Source: Alteromonas gilva
Lineage (GTDB): Bacteria > Pseudomonadota > Gammaproteobacteria > Enterobacterales > Alteromonadaceae
NCBI RefSeq assembly: GCF_028595265.1
Contig: NZ_JAQQXP010000001.1
Location: 744,001 to 808,000 of the forward strand
Direction: 5' to 3'
DNA: 64,000 bases
Position 1 is the first letter of the stretch, and every line of letters starts with the position of its first letter. The translations under genes and the position numbers were made by a program. The notes beneath the pieces were generated by a model. The model did not search any database and had not been told where the DNA came from. It saw only the letters and a list, made by a program, of their open reading frames with translations. Below, one piece after another: positions 44,196 to 52,883 of this stretch.

Positions 44196-44960
44196 ATGAA
44201 ACCTATGAATAAGTCATTGAAGTGGGCGCTGGGTATGGCATTAACTGCCCCGACGCTGGCAGCCTGTGCTACCCCGCAGGAGGAACTTGAACCCTGGCAG
44301 CAGGCGGCGAAAACCGAAGTGTGGGAGCCTGTACCCAAGGCCGTCGAGGCGCCGGTTAAAGGTGTACCATCAGATGCCGTTGTGTTATTTGATGGAACAG
44401 ACTTAAGTGCATGGGAGTCGATAAACGGCGGCCCTGCAGCCTGGACAGTGAGCGACGATGCTGTAACGGTTAAACCTGGTACGGGGAACATTCGCACCAA
44501 ACAATCGTTTTGCGATGTGCAGCTTCACATGGAATGGCGGGCGCCAGCTCCTGAAGACGGCATGGAAGGTCAGCAGCGCAACAACAGCGGTGTGTTTTTC
44601 CAGGAGCGCTACGAAATTCAGGTATTGGATTCTTACCAGAATCCAACCTATCCCAACGGTCAGGCAGCTTCGGTTTACAAGCAAACTATTCCGTTGGTAA
44701 ATGCAACCCGTCCACCGGGACAATGGCAGGAATATGACATTGTATTTACGGCGCCAAAGTTCGATGGTGAAACGCTTACGACACCGGGTTACGTTACCGT
44801 AATTCATAACGGTGTAGTGGTGCAAAACCATGTGGAAATTCAGGGCACCACGGAGTGGATTGGTGCGCCTAAGTATAAAGCCCATGGTTGTGCGCCTATT
44901 CAACTGCAGGATCATGATAACTTAGTGAGCTTCCGCAATATCTGGTTGCGCGAACTGTAG
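44196..44960 (+). CDS. DUF1080 lipoprotein (3-keto-glycoside hydrolase family)
   Basis: A 254-residue lipoprotein. The signal MKPMNKSLKWALGMALTAPTLAAC ends in a lipobox (LAAC), so the mature protein should be anchored to a membrane facing the periplasm. The rest is a DUF1080 jelly roll: VLFDGTDLSAWESINGGPAAWTVSDDAVTV, DVQLHMEWRAP, GQQRNNSGVFFQERYEIQVLDSY, PPGQWQEYDIVFTAPKFD and PIQLQDHDNLVSFRNIWLREL. Members of this family (PF06439) have been shown to hydrolyse or hydrate 3-keto-glycosides, which fits the dehydrogenase genes just upstream. ATG 44196 has AAAGGA before it and is preferred to the longer frame. It is the last gene of the operon. Confidence 0.9.
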   Translation: MKPMNKSLKWALGMALTAPTLAACATPQEELEPWQQAAKTEVWEPVPKAVEAPVKGVPSDAVVLFDGTDLSAWESINGGPAAWTVSDDAVTVKPGTGNIRTKQSFCDVQLHMEWRAPAPEDGMEGQQRNNSGVFFQERYEIQVLDSYQNPTYPNGQAASVYKQTIPLVNATRPPGQWQEYDIVFTAPKFDGETLTTPGYVTVIHNGVVVQNHVEIQGTTEWIGAPKYKAHGCAPIQLQDHDNLVSFRNIWLREL

Positions 44961-44985
44961 ATAGCTTATAAAGCCAACAGGTTAT

Positions 44986-45025
44986 AAAGCCCGGTTACTT
45001 ACCAGTACCGGGCTTTTTATTTTGC
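44986..45025 (+). terminator. terminator of the keto-sugar operon
   Basis: AAAGCCCGGT (44986-44995) pairs with ACCGGGCTTT (45007-45016) over an 11-base loop, followed by TTATTTT. Confidence 0.8.
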
Positions 45026-45116
45026 CTTTGTGGCAAAAAAGGGTAGGCTCCTCAAATATTATTAAGCCGCAGTGAATAACCCCTGTGTTTTTGACATCCG
45101 TGGATACACACAAGCT

Positions 45117-45992
45117 ATGATTGGCGAAATAGCCGCGCTGTCGGCGGCACTCTGCTGGGCGGTGTCAGCCCGACTGTTTCAGGTGTTGGGTAAGGCGTTT
45201 TCGCCGCTAGCGCTCAACTTTTGGAAAGGCTGCGTAAGCATCGGCATATTGCTGGTGATGACCCAGGTAATGCTGCCCGCGGCACCACTGTCACTAACGG
45301 TATGGGCCTGGCTGTTGTTTAGCGGTGCCATCGGTATTGGCCTTGGTGATACGTTTTTCTTTCAGGCGCTGAATAAAATTGGTGATGCGCAAACAATATT
45401 AATCGCCGAAACCTTCGCGCCAGTGTTTACCGCTTTATTGGCACTAGCCTGGATTGGCGAATGGCTGAGCTGGCAACAATGGCTCGGCGTTGCGCTGGTG
45501 ATCCTGTCGGTGGATGTGATTGTTAAAATTCAAAAGCGTACGGCACTGACGTTGTTCGCGCCCAGTGGTTATGTATATGCAGCGCTTGCTGCCCTTTGTC
45601 AGGCGGTGGGGGCAGTAATTAGCCGCGATATGTTTACCTCTTATCAGCTGGATGCCTTTAACGCCAGCCTTATCCGGCTGCTGGGCGGGATCGGTATAAT
45701 TACCGTATTAATGCTGCTGACTAAACAGCAGTGGTTACCCAAAACCGAGAATAAAATTAAAACCTGGCGGTTGTTGGCGCTGGCTGTGATTATTGGCACT
45801 GCTATGGCGCTAACATTACAGATGCTGGCGTTTAGCCATACCAAAGCCGCGATTGTTCAAACCCTGCTGGCTGCCAGCGTGGTGTTTTCTCTCGGGGTCG
45901 CCTGGGCGCTGGGCGAAAAAGTGAACAGCAAAACCACTTTATGGTCAGCTTTGGCTTTAACCGGTGTAGGGATTTTGCTCTGGTTTGACTAG
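45117..45992 (+). CDS. DMT (EamA) family transporter
   Basis: A 291-residue protein with ten predicted helices in two EamA repeats (IGEIAALSAALCWAVSARLFQVLG; YVYAALAALCQAVGAVISRDMF). IGIGLGDTFFFQALNKIGDAQTILIAETFAPVFTALLALAWIGE and SHTKAAIVQTLLAASVVFSLGVAWALGEKV are the paired fourth-helix motifs. Such proteins export metabolites such as amino acids; the substrate is not predictable. The frame could start at GTG 45072, but ATG 45117 begins right at the first helix in the normal way. It stands alone after the keto-sugar operon terminator. Confidence 0.87.
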   Translation: MIGEIAALSAALCWAVSARLFQVLGKAFSPLALNFWKGCVSIGILLVMTQVMLPAAPLSLTVWAWLLFSGAIGIGLGDTFFFQALNKIGDAQTILIAETFAPVFTALLALAWIGEWLSWQQWLGVALVILSVDVIVKIQKRTALTLFAPSGYVYAALAALCQAVGAVISRDMFTSYQLDAFNASLIRLLGGIGIITVLMLLTKQQWLPKTENKIKTWRLLALAVIIGTAMALTLQMLAFSHTKAAIVQTLLAASVVFSLGVAWALGEKVNSKTTLWSALALTGVGILLWFD

Positions 45993-46020
45993 CGCTAGCG
46001 TTGTTTTGTAACTTAACTCG

Positions 46021-46464
46021 TCATGCATTGGAAGATTGGCTTTTACGCATAAGCTGAAAGCCCAGCCAACCGCTGACTGCACTGGCTGAGGTTAAGAAAA
46101 TGCCCCATACCCAGTCAATCATCATGATAAACAGGGAAAAGCCTTCTATTATGCTGTAATTGGTAAGGTTGTAGGCGCCATAGCTGGCTAAGCCTAACAA
46201 GCCGCCATCGATGGCCGCATAATAAAAAGGTTTATCGCGGTTAGCCACCACGGCCAGCACAAACACCACACCACCGTAGGTGACATAAAACACCAGCCAC
46301 GGCCAGGTAATAAACTGTGAACGCAACAAACTGTTCATTTCAGTTTGATACCAGCCCTGGGCAATCCAGCCCAGCCATAACGCGTCCAGTATTCCAAAAC
46401 ATATAAAAATAGCGAACACTGACACCATAATACTTTGTGAAAAACGAAAAAGATTCTGCCACAT
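46021..46464 (-). CDS. DUF2177 family membrane protein
   Basis: A 147-residue protein of four predicted helices. The motifs GILDALWLGWIAQGWYQTEMNSLL, YAAIDGGLLGLASYGAYNLTNYSII and MIDWVWGIFLTSASAVSGWLGFQLM are those of DUF2177. The longest frame runs to 46527, but the family begins near MWQNLFRFSQS, so I take ATG 46464 despite a poor ribosome-binding site. It is convergent with the DMT transporter, 28 bases apart. Function unknown. Confidence 0.82.
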   Translation of the reverse strand: MWQNLFRFSQSIMVSVFAIFICFGILDALWLGWIAQGWYQTEMNSLLRSQFITWPWLVFYVTYGGVVFVLAVVANRDKPFYYAAIDGGLLGLASYGAYNLTNYSIIEGFSLFIMMIDWVWGIFLTSASAVSGWLGFQLMRKSQSSNA

Positions 46465-46697
46465 ACCTGTTTGGGGTGTATCGCTTAACGTAAGCCCAGT
46501 GTGCCATGTTATTCCGCGCTGCGGCAATATAAAGGCTGATCATCAACACAAGCAAGCCCAAAAATATTATTTGCCAGTGGCTTTGTTTATGACAGGTGTA
46601 AAAACTGTGCAAGTCGCGGTGGTTATTTGAGCAAGGGTGCGGCACAATAAGTACCGAAACATAAGAAACATAAGAAATAAAAAAGGGAATCACATTC

Positions 46698-47228
46698 ATG
46701 ATTAAACTGATAATAGCCATCGCATTAATTGCGGGTGTTGTTTACTTGCTGAATAGAAGTCGTCGCTACGGCGAGAGTAGTGAGGAGAAAAACGACAACG
46801 ATAGTAGCCCGGCCATTAATGATGATAGCGGCACTGAGGACGATAAACACTTATCTGAATCGCAAGAAACGCAACCGGCTGATGATAATACAGTTGCTTT
46901 CCCCGAGCAGTCTAACGATGAAGCTCAGCACTCTCCCGCTGCAGAAGACGATAGCATTGAGAAAAACACTCAAACCGTGACGCCCCAGCCAACCCAAGAG
47001 ACTGAGCAAAGCGATGTGCGTGATGATAATCCGGTGAGTTTCCCCGAAACTGCCGTGACCAACGCCGATTCTGCCCTGGCTTCACTGCCGAAAAATATTC
47101 AGGATGCGCTCTCTGCTGCCGGCCTGACCAGCGCTGCTGCTGTTGCCAGTACCAGCGACAAGGAATTGCTGGCCATTAAAGGTATTGGTCCTAAAATGCT
47201 GGACAAGATCCGCGCCGCCACGCAGTAG
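46698..47228 (+). CDS. membrane-anchored helix-hairpin-helix protein
   Basis: A 176-residue protein with a single N-terminal helix (MIKLIIAIALIAGVVYLLN), a low-complexity acidic linker of about 100 residues rich in D, E, Q, N, S and T, and a C-terminal helix-hairpin-helix domain (LPKNIQDALSAAGLTSAAAVASTSDKELLAIKGIGPKMLDKIRAAT). KGIGPKMLDKI is the glycine hairpin that usually contacts the DNA backbone. The linker contains DDNTVAFPE and DDNPVSFPE as an imperfect internal repeat. The topology implies a DNA-binding domain on a flexible tether at the inner membrane, somewhat like ComEA but with the domain on the cytoplasmic or periplasmic side unclear. GGGAA precedes the ATG. Confidence 0.75.
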   Translation: MIKLIIAIALIAGVVYLLNRSRRYGESSEEKNDNDSSPAINDDSGTEDDKHLSESQETQPADDNTVAFPEQSNDEAQHSPAAEDDSIEKNTQTVTPQPTQETEQSDVRDDNPVSFPETAVTNADSALASLPKNIQDALSAAGLTSAAAVASTSDKELLAIKGIGPKMLDKIRAATQ

Positions 47229-47250
47229 GCCGATTAAATACGTTACGCCC

Positions 47251-47284
47251 GGCGGCGTTTGTGAGCTAGTTTACAGACGCCGCC
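47251..47284. terminator. GC-rich hairpin after the HhH gene
   Basis: GGCGGCGTTTGT pairs with ACAGACGCCGCC with one mismatch and a 10-base loop. No T run follows, so termination is uncertain, but the hairpin closely follows the stop codon. Confidence 0.4.
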
Positions 47285-47373
47285 AGAGACCATGTTAATG
47301 CGCCAAAGCATATACATGGCATTAAAACCTCTTATACACAGGGCCGCAAGTACCCTGCAAAAAGTAGATTCCA

Positions 47374-48273
47374 ATGACAAAAAATAAAGTGAATAGGTTG
47401 GTAGTACTGAGTTTCTTATTAGCACTAGCTTGTTCACTTTATTTTATACTTGAAAGCGCGTCATCGACGGAACCGAGGTACTCTGGCTTGGTTTCGCATT
47501 CCATTGATAGGTCAGTTTGGTTGCTTAACAGTACTGTTGATAAAACATATCAGCCAGTCAATGTGTATTTTAATGATCACCAAGATTATTTAGACTGCGA
47601 ACCTTTAAGACAATACGCAAAGCAATATTTTAAGGATAATGTTTACGGTGTAAATCTAGGCCAATCGTGCGAGCAATTATTTTCATTAGTAAACTTGCCC
47701 AACTCAGTTAGAAATATTCCCTTAATTGAAGATTTTATAGCAGCCCATGAAGCGTTTCATATATCGGTTCAGTTCCAAAGCGTAGGAATACTTTACGAGT
47801 ATTCTATTTCTGAGTCACCAGATATAGGCGCTTTTAACGAAGGGATATCGCCACTACTAAATTTGCCTGTAAACAGTGCTCAATGCGAAGCATTTGAAGG
47901 GATATTGGACGGTTTCGACGAATCGCATCAAAAATTACTAATTTGGCGAGCTACGTATGAATGGGTTGCTGAATTTTATGCAAAAGAAAAAGTATTTGGA
48001 AATGATACGGCCGCCTATATAAGCCTGCGAGACAACTCAATAGAACTTCACTCTACAGGCGTTCCGGTAAACATACAGGACTCTAACCAATTTTATAAAA
48101 TGAGTTTAGACGTCATTAAGGTAATTGAATCTGCTATAGATCGAGACACATGGCAAAAGAGAGTTCATCAAGGCGAATCAATATTTGACATTTTTATGGA
48201 AGTGAATGGCTGTAAAACTTATACCGATGATTGGCCAAGGTATTCATTATCCGAATACAATCTAATTGAATAA
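47374..48273 (+). CDS. candidate zinc metallopeptidase (HExxH), AT-rich gene
   Basis: A 299-residue protein I do not recognise as a known family. Residues 8-26 form a hydrophobic signal or anchor, so the rest should lie outside the cytoplasm. HEAFH at 125-129 is an HExxH zinc motif, and WRATYEWVAEFYAKE about 70 residues further supplies Glu 196 or 200 as a possible third ligand, which is the gluzincin arrangement. Four or five cysteines (C75, C99, C171 and one near the end) might pair. The gene is visibly more AT-rich than its neighbours and has a weak ribosome-binding site, which suggests acquisition. It lies beside the heavy-metal island. Enzyme activity is inferred from the motif only. Confidence 0.7.
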   Translation: MTKNKVNRLVVLSFLLALACSLYFILESASSTEPRYSGLVSHSIDRSVWLLNSTVDKTYQPVNVYFNDHQDYLDCEPLRQYAKQYFKDNVYGVNLGQSCEQLFSLVNLPNSVRNIPLIEDFIAAHEAFHISVQFQSVGILYEYSISESPDIGAFNEGISPLLNLPVNSAQCEAFEGILDGFDESHQKLLIWRATYEWVAEFYAKEKVFGNDTAAYISLRDNSIELHSTGVPVNIQDSNQFYKMSLDVIKVIESAIDRDTWQKRVHQGESIFDIFMEVNGCKTYTDDWPRYSLSEYNLIE

Positions 48274-48847
48274 ACGGTGTTGCAACTGGATGCTGTTATA
48301 TATGGCCTTTACCCTGACTTCAGCGTTTAACATTAGATATTCCCTTTCGCACACTCGCTGAACACAGTTTGTATCAGCCAAATATTGTTGGCGGCGTGCT
48401 CGAAAAAGAGTGCCTAGAGCTTTTTCGCCGGTACATTTACTCGTACTGAGCCGGGCAATGAGTCGCAGTCCTCTGCATTTTCGGCAGGCAAATGTTGGGC
48501 AAGTTGACTCTTTTACAAGTAACACTTAAAGAGTTTGTTTTGGTCAGTTGTTGGCTTGCCACAGTTAATAGGTGATCGTCTGCTTTGTACGTATAGCAGC
48601 CGTTGGCCTATTGTAACTTTGAAGGCAGTTAGGAGCGAGTTGAAGTTATTCAGCAATAGCGGCTTGGCAGGCGATGAATCGCACTAAGCGGTCATCCCCT
48701 CAACCTAATGTACAAGTATAAAAAGGAAAGTAGATGTTTAATAAATTAGTATCGATTCACACAGTTAAAATGGATGGTGAACATTACTGAAGTAAAAAGT
48801 CGTTTCATAGTGGCTACACCGCCCATTTGTTATATACAAAATTAATA
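48274..48847. other. 574-base intergenic region, no convincing gene
   Basis: No frame here looks coding. A 18-codon ORF at 48734-48790 (MFNKLVSIHTVKMDGEHY) follows AAAAGGAAAG and could be a leader or a remnant. This region separates the AT-rich peptidase gene from the metal efflux operon and may be an island junction; no attC-type or direct-repeat boundary could be recognised. Confidence 0.4.
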
Positions 48848-49717
48848 CTAATCAGCATTCCGACATTCTTCGCTGGTTAGCTCAATTTCAATAGTAGTAT
48901 GCGATAATTCAAACTCTTGCAGCGCGTTGGATACACTTTCTTTTAGTTCGAGGTATTCAGCTTTCGACTCAAACTGACTAACGACGTGAACTGTCGCGAC
49001 ATGGTGCTCACCATCTAGTGACCAGATATGCAGGTGATGCAGATCGCTAACAGCATCAAGTTCAAGCAGTCTATCAGTCACGTTTTGTAAAAGACTGTTG
49101 TCTGGTGACGCTTGAAAAAACAGCTTCACGGTGCTGACGAGGTTTCGGATAACATTGAATAAAATGAAAAGCGTAAATCCGATAGAAAGGACAGGATCCA
49201 GAACGGGCCAGTCTTTGAACTGCATAACAATAGCGACAATGAGTACCGCTACCCAACCTAAAACGTCTTCCAGCAAGTGCCAGTTCAGAACTTTTTCATT
49301 CAGCGATTTACCACCGTGTAATTTATAAGCGGCGAATCCATTGACCAATACGCCAAGAATAGCCAGTACAATCATGCCTTCTGTTTCTGGCATCTCCGGC
49401 TTACTCAGGCGTGGCACAGCTTCATAAAGGATCCAGGCGGAACCAACGATTAAAACAATGCCGTTTATCAGCGCCCCAAGTAAACTCAGCCGGCGATAGC
49501 CATAGGTAAACTCTTTCGTCGCGCTTTTAGTGCCGAGTTTATTCAGAAGCCACGCACTGCCAATTGACAATGTGTCACCTAAGTCATGCACGGCATCCGC
49601 CATAATAGCGGTACTGTTTGTTAACCATCCTCCAATGAACTCAATGATAGTGAAGCCAAAGTTAAGGAAAAAGGCCCAGCCAATTTTTTCTGAGCTATGG
49701 GAATGTGAGTGCGCCAT
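48848..49717 (-). CDS. cation diffusion facilitator (CzcD-like Zn/Cd/Co exporter)
   Basis: A 289-residue exporter with six membrane helices and a cytoplasmic tail. It begins with a His-rich stretch (MAHSHSHSSEK). The metal sites are HDLGD in the second helix (MADAVHDLGDTLSIGSAWLLN) and HLLED in the fifth (NWHLLEDVLGWVAVLIVAIV), the HxxxD pattern of zinc-transporting CDF proteins. The C-terminal domain has DLHHLHIWSLDGEHHVATVHVV. It is the last gene of the minus-strand operon czcI-like, czcC, czcB, czcA, CDF, where it would move metal from the cytoplasm to the periplasm for the CzcCBA pump to expel. Confidence 0.92.
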   Translation of the reverse strand: MAHSHSHSSEKIGWAFFLNFGFTIIEFIGGWLTNSTAIMADAVHDLGDTLSIGSAWLLNKLGTKSATKEFTYGYRRLSLLGALINGIVLIVGSAWILYEAVPRLSKPEMPETEGMIVLAILGVLVNGFAAYKLHGGKSLNEKVLNWHLLEDVLGWVAVLIVAIVMQFKDWPVLDPVLSIGFTLFILFNVIRNLVSTVKLFFQASPDNSLLQNVTDRLLELDAVSDLHHLHIWSLDGEHHVATVHVVSQFESKAEYLELKESVSNALQEFELSHTTIEIELTSEECRNAD

Positions 49718-49760
49718 ATATACTCCTGTAGTGCCCTGGTTTTATCCAGGGCATTGTTTT

Positions 49761-52700
49761 TTACTGTTTATCCGCTTTCCTGTGCACCAATTGGTATAAG
49801 CTTGGGAGCACGAACAATGTTAGTAAAGTTGATGAGATAATGCCGCCGATAACTACCGTCGCGAGCGGGCGTTGAACCTCAGCACCAGTGCCTGTGTTCA
49901 GTGCCATAGGCACAAAGCCAAGACTTGCTACCAGGGCAGTCATCAAAACAGGACGAAGCCTGACTATTGCCCCCTCAATGACAGCGGTGTAGAGATCGCC
50001 TTTTTCAAACCACAACTGCCTGATAAAGGCGAGCATCACTAAACCATTCAATACGGCGACGCCTGACAATGCGATAAACCCTACACCGGCAGAAATAGAC
50101 AGCGGCATACCCCGAATCCACAGTGCAAGTACGCCCCCAGTCAGTGCCAGCGGCACACCAGTGAAGATGATTAAAGCATCCTTTACTGAACCAAATGCAA
50201 GAATAAGGATGCCGACGATGAGCGCCAGCGTCACCGGGACCACCCAGGACAGCCTTTTGCTTGCCGATTCCAACTGCTCGAACGTTCCGCCATATTCCAG
50301 CCAGTAGCCATCTTTTAGTTTCAAGTCTTCATTCAACGTAACCTGCAACTCTGCGACAAAACTGCCTAGATCGCGCCCGCGAACGTTGGTTGTAACGACC
50401 ACGCGGCGTTTGCCGTTTTCCCGACTGATTTGTGCTGGCGCGGGTTTGACTTCTAATGTGGCCACCTCCTGTAGAGGCACATACCCATCGGGTGTCGGGA
50501 CTGGCAGTACCTTAAGCTTTTGAACGTCGCGTCGTAGTTGCTCTGGTAGGCGAATTACCAGTTTAAAGCGCCGGTCTCCCTCATAGATCAAGCCTGCTTG
50601 CTGACCACCGATACTGGTCGAAACCAGAGACTGAATGTCGATGATGTTCAGGCCATAGCGTGCCATCATTTCACGTTTGGGAATTACCGATAGCATAGGC
50701 AGACCGTCTACCTGTTCTACGCGGGTATCTGCTGCGCCTGGTAAGCCTGTCGTCAGTGATGCGACCGAGTTTGCTGATGCCAGTAAGGTATCCAAATCAT
50801 CACCAAACACTTTAATCGCGACATCAGCTCTGACACCTGAAATTAACTCGTTAAAGCGCATCTGGATAGGCTGCGTAAACTCGTAGTTATTGCCCGGTAG
50901 CGCAGTGACTGCTTTCTCAAGCTCCTTAATGAGCTGTGATTTGGGCTTATCCGGAGTGGGCCACTCAGAGCGGGGCTTGAGCATGACAAAGGTGTCAGCG
51001 ACATTAGGTGGCATAGGGTCGGTGGCCACCTCTGGCGTCCCTACTTTGGCATACACCTTGTCAACTTCTTCAAAGTCGATAATGGTTTTTTCAAGGAGTT
51101 CCTGCATTTCAACAGACTGCTCCAACCCCGTGCCTGTAATACGCAATGCATGCAGTGCGATATCCCCCTCGTCCAGCTGTGGAATGAACTCAGAACCTAA
51201 TGTGGAGGCAAGCCATGAGCAAACCACAACGAGACCCAGCGCGCCTGCCAGAATAAGCGAGTTGAACTTAAGCACCCACTCAAGCGCAGGTCGATAAATG
51301 GCTTTCGCCCCGCGGATTATGATGCTCTCTTTTTCGCTGATTTTTCCGCGCATAAATACGGCTATCGAAGCAGGCACAACTGTGAGTGATAATACCATCG
51401 CACAAAGCAATGCGATTACCACCGTTGTTGCCATGGGGTGAAACATTTTCCCTTCTACGCCAGAAAGGGTGAATATCGGGAAGTACACCGCGGTGATGAT
51501 ACCCACGCCAAACAAACTGGGGCGGACAACTTCAATAGTGGCGTCTTTGACTTCCTGTAAGCGCGCTTTAAGCGCCAGTATGCCGCCTTGTTGCTTTTGC
51601 GCCTCTGAGAGCCTGCGAATACAGTTCTCCACAATGATGACAGCGCCGTCCACAATCAAACCAAAGTCCAGCGCGCCGAGACTCATCAGGTTGGCGGATA
51701 CCCCCCGCTGAACCATGCCGGTAATAGTCATCATCATCGCGATAGGAATAACAGCCGCCGTGATAAGGGCAGCACGGATGTTTCCTAACAGTAAAAACAA
51801 AATAACGATAACCAGCAGTGCGCCTTCCAGAAGATTTTTTTGTACAGTCTGAATGGCTTTGTCTACCAGCGTAGTGCGGTTATACACCACCTCCGCCTTA
51901 ACCCATTCAGGCAATGATGTTTGTATTTGCTGAAATTTATCATTGGTAAGCGCTGCAACTTCACGCGAATTTTCCCCTACCAACATCATCACTGTGCCCA
52001 TCACGGTTTCTTTCCCGTTTCGGGTTGCTGCCCCTGTGCGTAACTCTTTTCCCAATCCCACTTCGGCGACATCCTTGACTAAAACCGGCACGGAACCCTT
52101 ACGTCCGACAACAACATTTCTGATGTCCTCAATGGTTTTTAACTGGCCCGGTGAGCGAACTAACAATTGTTCGCCATTGTTCTCTATATACCCGGCTCCA
52201 GCATTGTCATTGTTGCTTACCAACGCTTTGCGGATATCTGCCATAGTCACACTCATTTCCAGCATCTTCGCTGGATGTGGCATCACGTGATACTGCTTGT
52301 CGTACCCCCCTATGGTATTCACTTCCACCACGCCCTTAACCTGAGCTAGTTGTGGTTTGATTATCCAGTCCTGAACTTCACGAAGTGCCATAGGCGTAAC
52401 GGGCGAGCCGTCCGTCATTTTGGCGTCGCCTTTCGCTTCCAGCGTGTAAACGAAGATTTCACCCAGTCCTGTTGCAATCGGTCCCATCTCAGGTTCAAGC
52501 CCAGGCGGCAGAACGCTTTTCAGCGTTGCCAACCGCTCATCTATAAGGTTCCGCGCAAAGTAAATGTCAGTTCCTTCTTCAAATACCACGGTGATCTGAG
52601 AAAGTCCGTAACGTGAAATAGAGCGCGTATAGGACAAATTGGGCAGACCATACAACGCCGTTTCAACCGGAAAGGTGATCCGCTGCTCGGCTTCAAGTGG

Positions 52701-52871
52701 CGAATAACCTGGTGCTTCGGTGTTTATCTGAACCTGAACATTAGTAATATCCGGAACCGCATCTATCGGTAGCCGCTTATAACTCCAGATGCCGATGCCT
52801 ATGATGACAAGCACCAGAGTTAATAGCAGGTAACGCCGCTCGACTGAGAGGCGAACAATATTATCTATCAT
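49761..52871 (-). CDS. czcA: heavy-metal efflux RND permease CzcA
   Basis: A 1036-residue RND permease of the HME family, 12 helices with two large periplasmic loops. Typical pieces are LSVERRYLLLTLVLVIIGIGIWSYKRLPIDAVPDITNVQVQI at the N-terminus, LGALDFGLIVDGAVIIVENCIRRLSE in helix 4 with the proton-relay Asp residues, GVEGKMFHPMATTVVIALLCAMVLSL and, in the second half, PLSISAGVGFIALSGVAVLNGLVM. The VDGAVIIVENC form fits the CzcA/CnrA group (divalent Zn, Co, Cd, Ni) better than the monovalent CusA group. It works with CzcB and CzcC of the same operon to expel ions across both membranes. It follows czcB by 12 bases. Confidence 0.93.
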   Translation of the reverse strand: MIDNIVRLSVERRYLLLTLVLVIIGIGIWSYKRLPIDAVPDITNVQVQINTEAPGYSPLEAEQRITFPVETALYGLPNLSYTRSISRYGLSQITVVFEEGTDIYFARNLIDERLATLKSVLPPGLEPEMGPIATGLGEIFVYTLEAKGDAKMTDGSPVTPMALREVQDWIIKPQLAQVKGVVEVNTIGGYDKQYHVMPHPAKMLEMSVTMADIRKALVSNNDNAGAGYIENNGEQLLVRSPGQLKTIEDIRNVVVGRKGSVPVLVKDVAEVGLGKELRTGAATRNGKETVMGTVMMLVGENSREVAALTNDKFQQIQTSLPEWVKAEVVYNRTTLVDKAIQTVQKNLLEGALLVIVILFLLLGNIRAALITAAVIPIAMMMTITGMVQRGVSANLMSLGALDFGLIVDGAVIIVENCIRRLSEAQKQQGGILALKARLQEVKDATIEVVRPSLFGVGIITAVYFPIFTLSGVEGKMFHPMATTVVIALLCAMVLSLTVVPASIAVFMRGKISEKESIIIRGAKAIYRPALEWVLKFNSLILAGALGLVVVCSWLASTLGSEFIPQLDEGDIALHALRITGTGLEQSVEMQELLEKTIIDFEEVDKVYAKVGTPEVATDPMPPNVADTFVMLKPRSEWPTPDKPKSQLIKELEKAVTALPGNNYEFTQPIQMRFNELISGVRADVAIKVFGDDLDTLLASANSVASLTTGLPGAADTRVEQVDGLPMLSVIPKREMMARYGLNIIDIQSLVSTSIGGQQAGLIYEGDRRFKLVIRLPEQLRRDVQKLKVLPVPTPDGYVPLQEVATLEVKPAPAQISRENGKRRVVVTTNVRGRDLGSFVAELQVTLNEDLKLKDGYWLEYGGTFEQLESASKRLSWVVPVTLALIVGILILAFGSVKDALIIFTGVPLALTGGVLALWIRGMPLSISAGVGFIALSGVAVLNGLVMLAFIRQLWFEKGDLYTAVIEGAIVRLRPVLMTALVASLGFVPMALNTGTGAEVQRPLATVVIGGIISSTLLTLFVLPSLYQLVHRKADKQ

Positions 52872-52883
52872 TTGTCTCTCCCA

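Noticed and set aside
46340..46720. 126-codon minus-strand ORF overlapping the DUF2177 gene
   Set aside because: The 3' part is a frame shadow of DUF2177, and the 5' part has no family match and no good start signal.
48262..48525. 87-codon minus-strand ORF with several Cys and Arg residues
   Set aside because: Composition is typical of random translation, there is no ribosome-binding site and no match to a family.
48274..48847. Integron attC site at the island edge
   Set aside because: No GTTRRRY/RYYYAAC pair with the internal symmetry of attC could be found, and no integrase gene is in the window.
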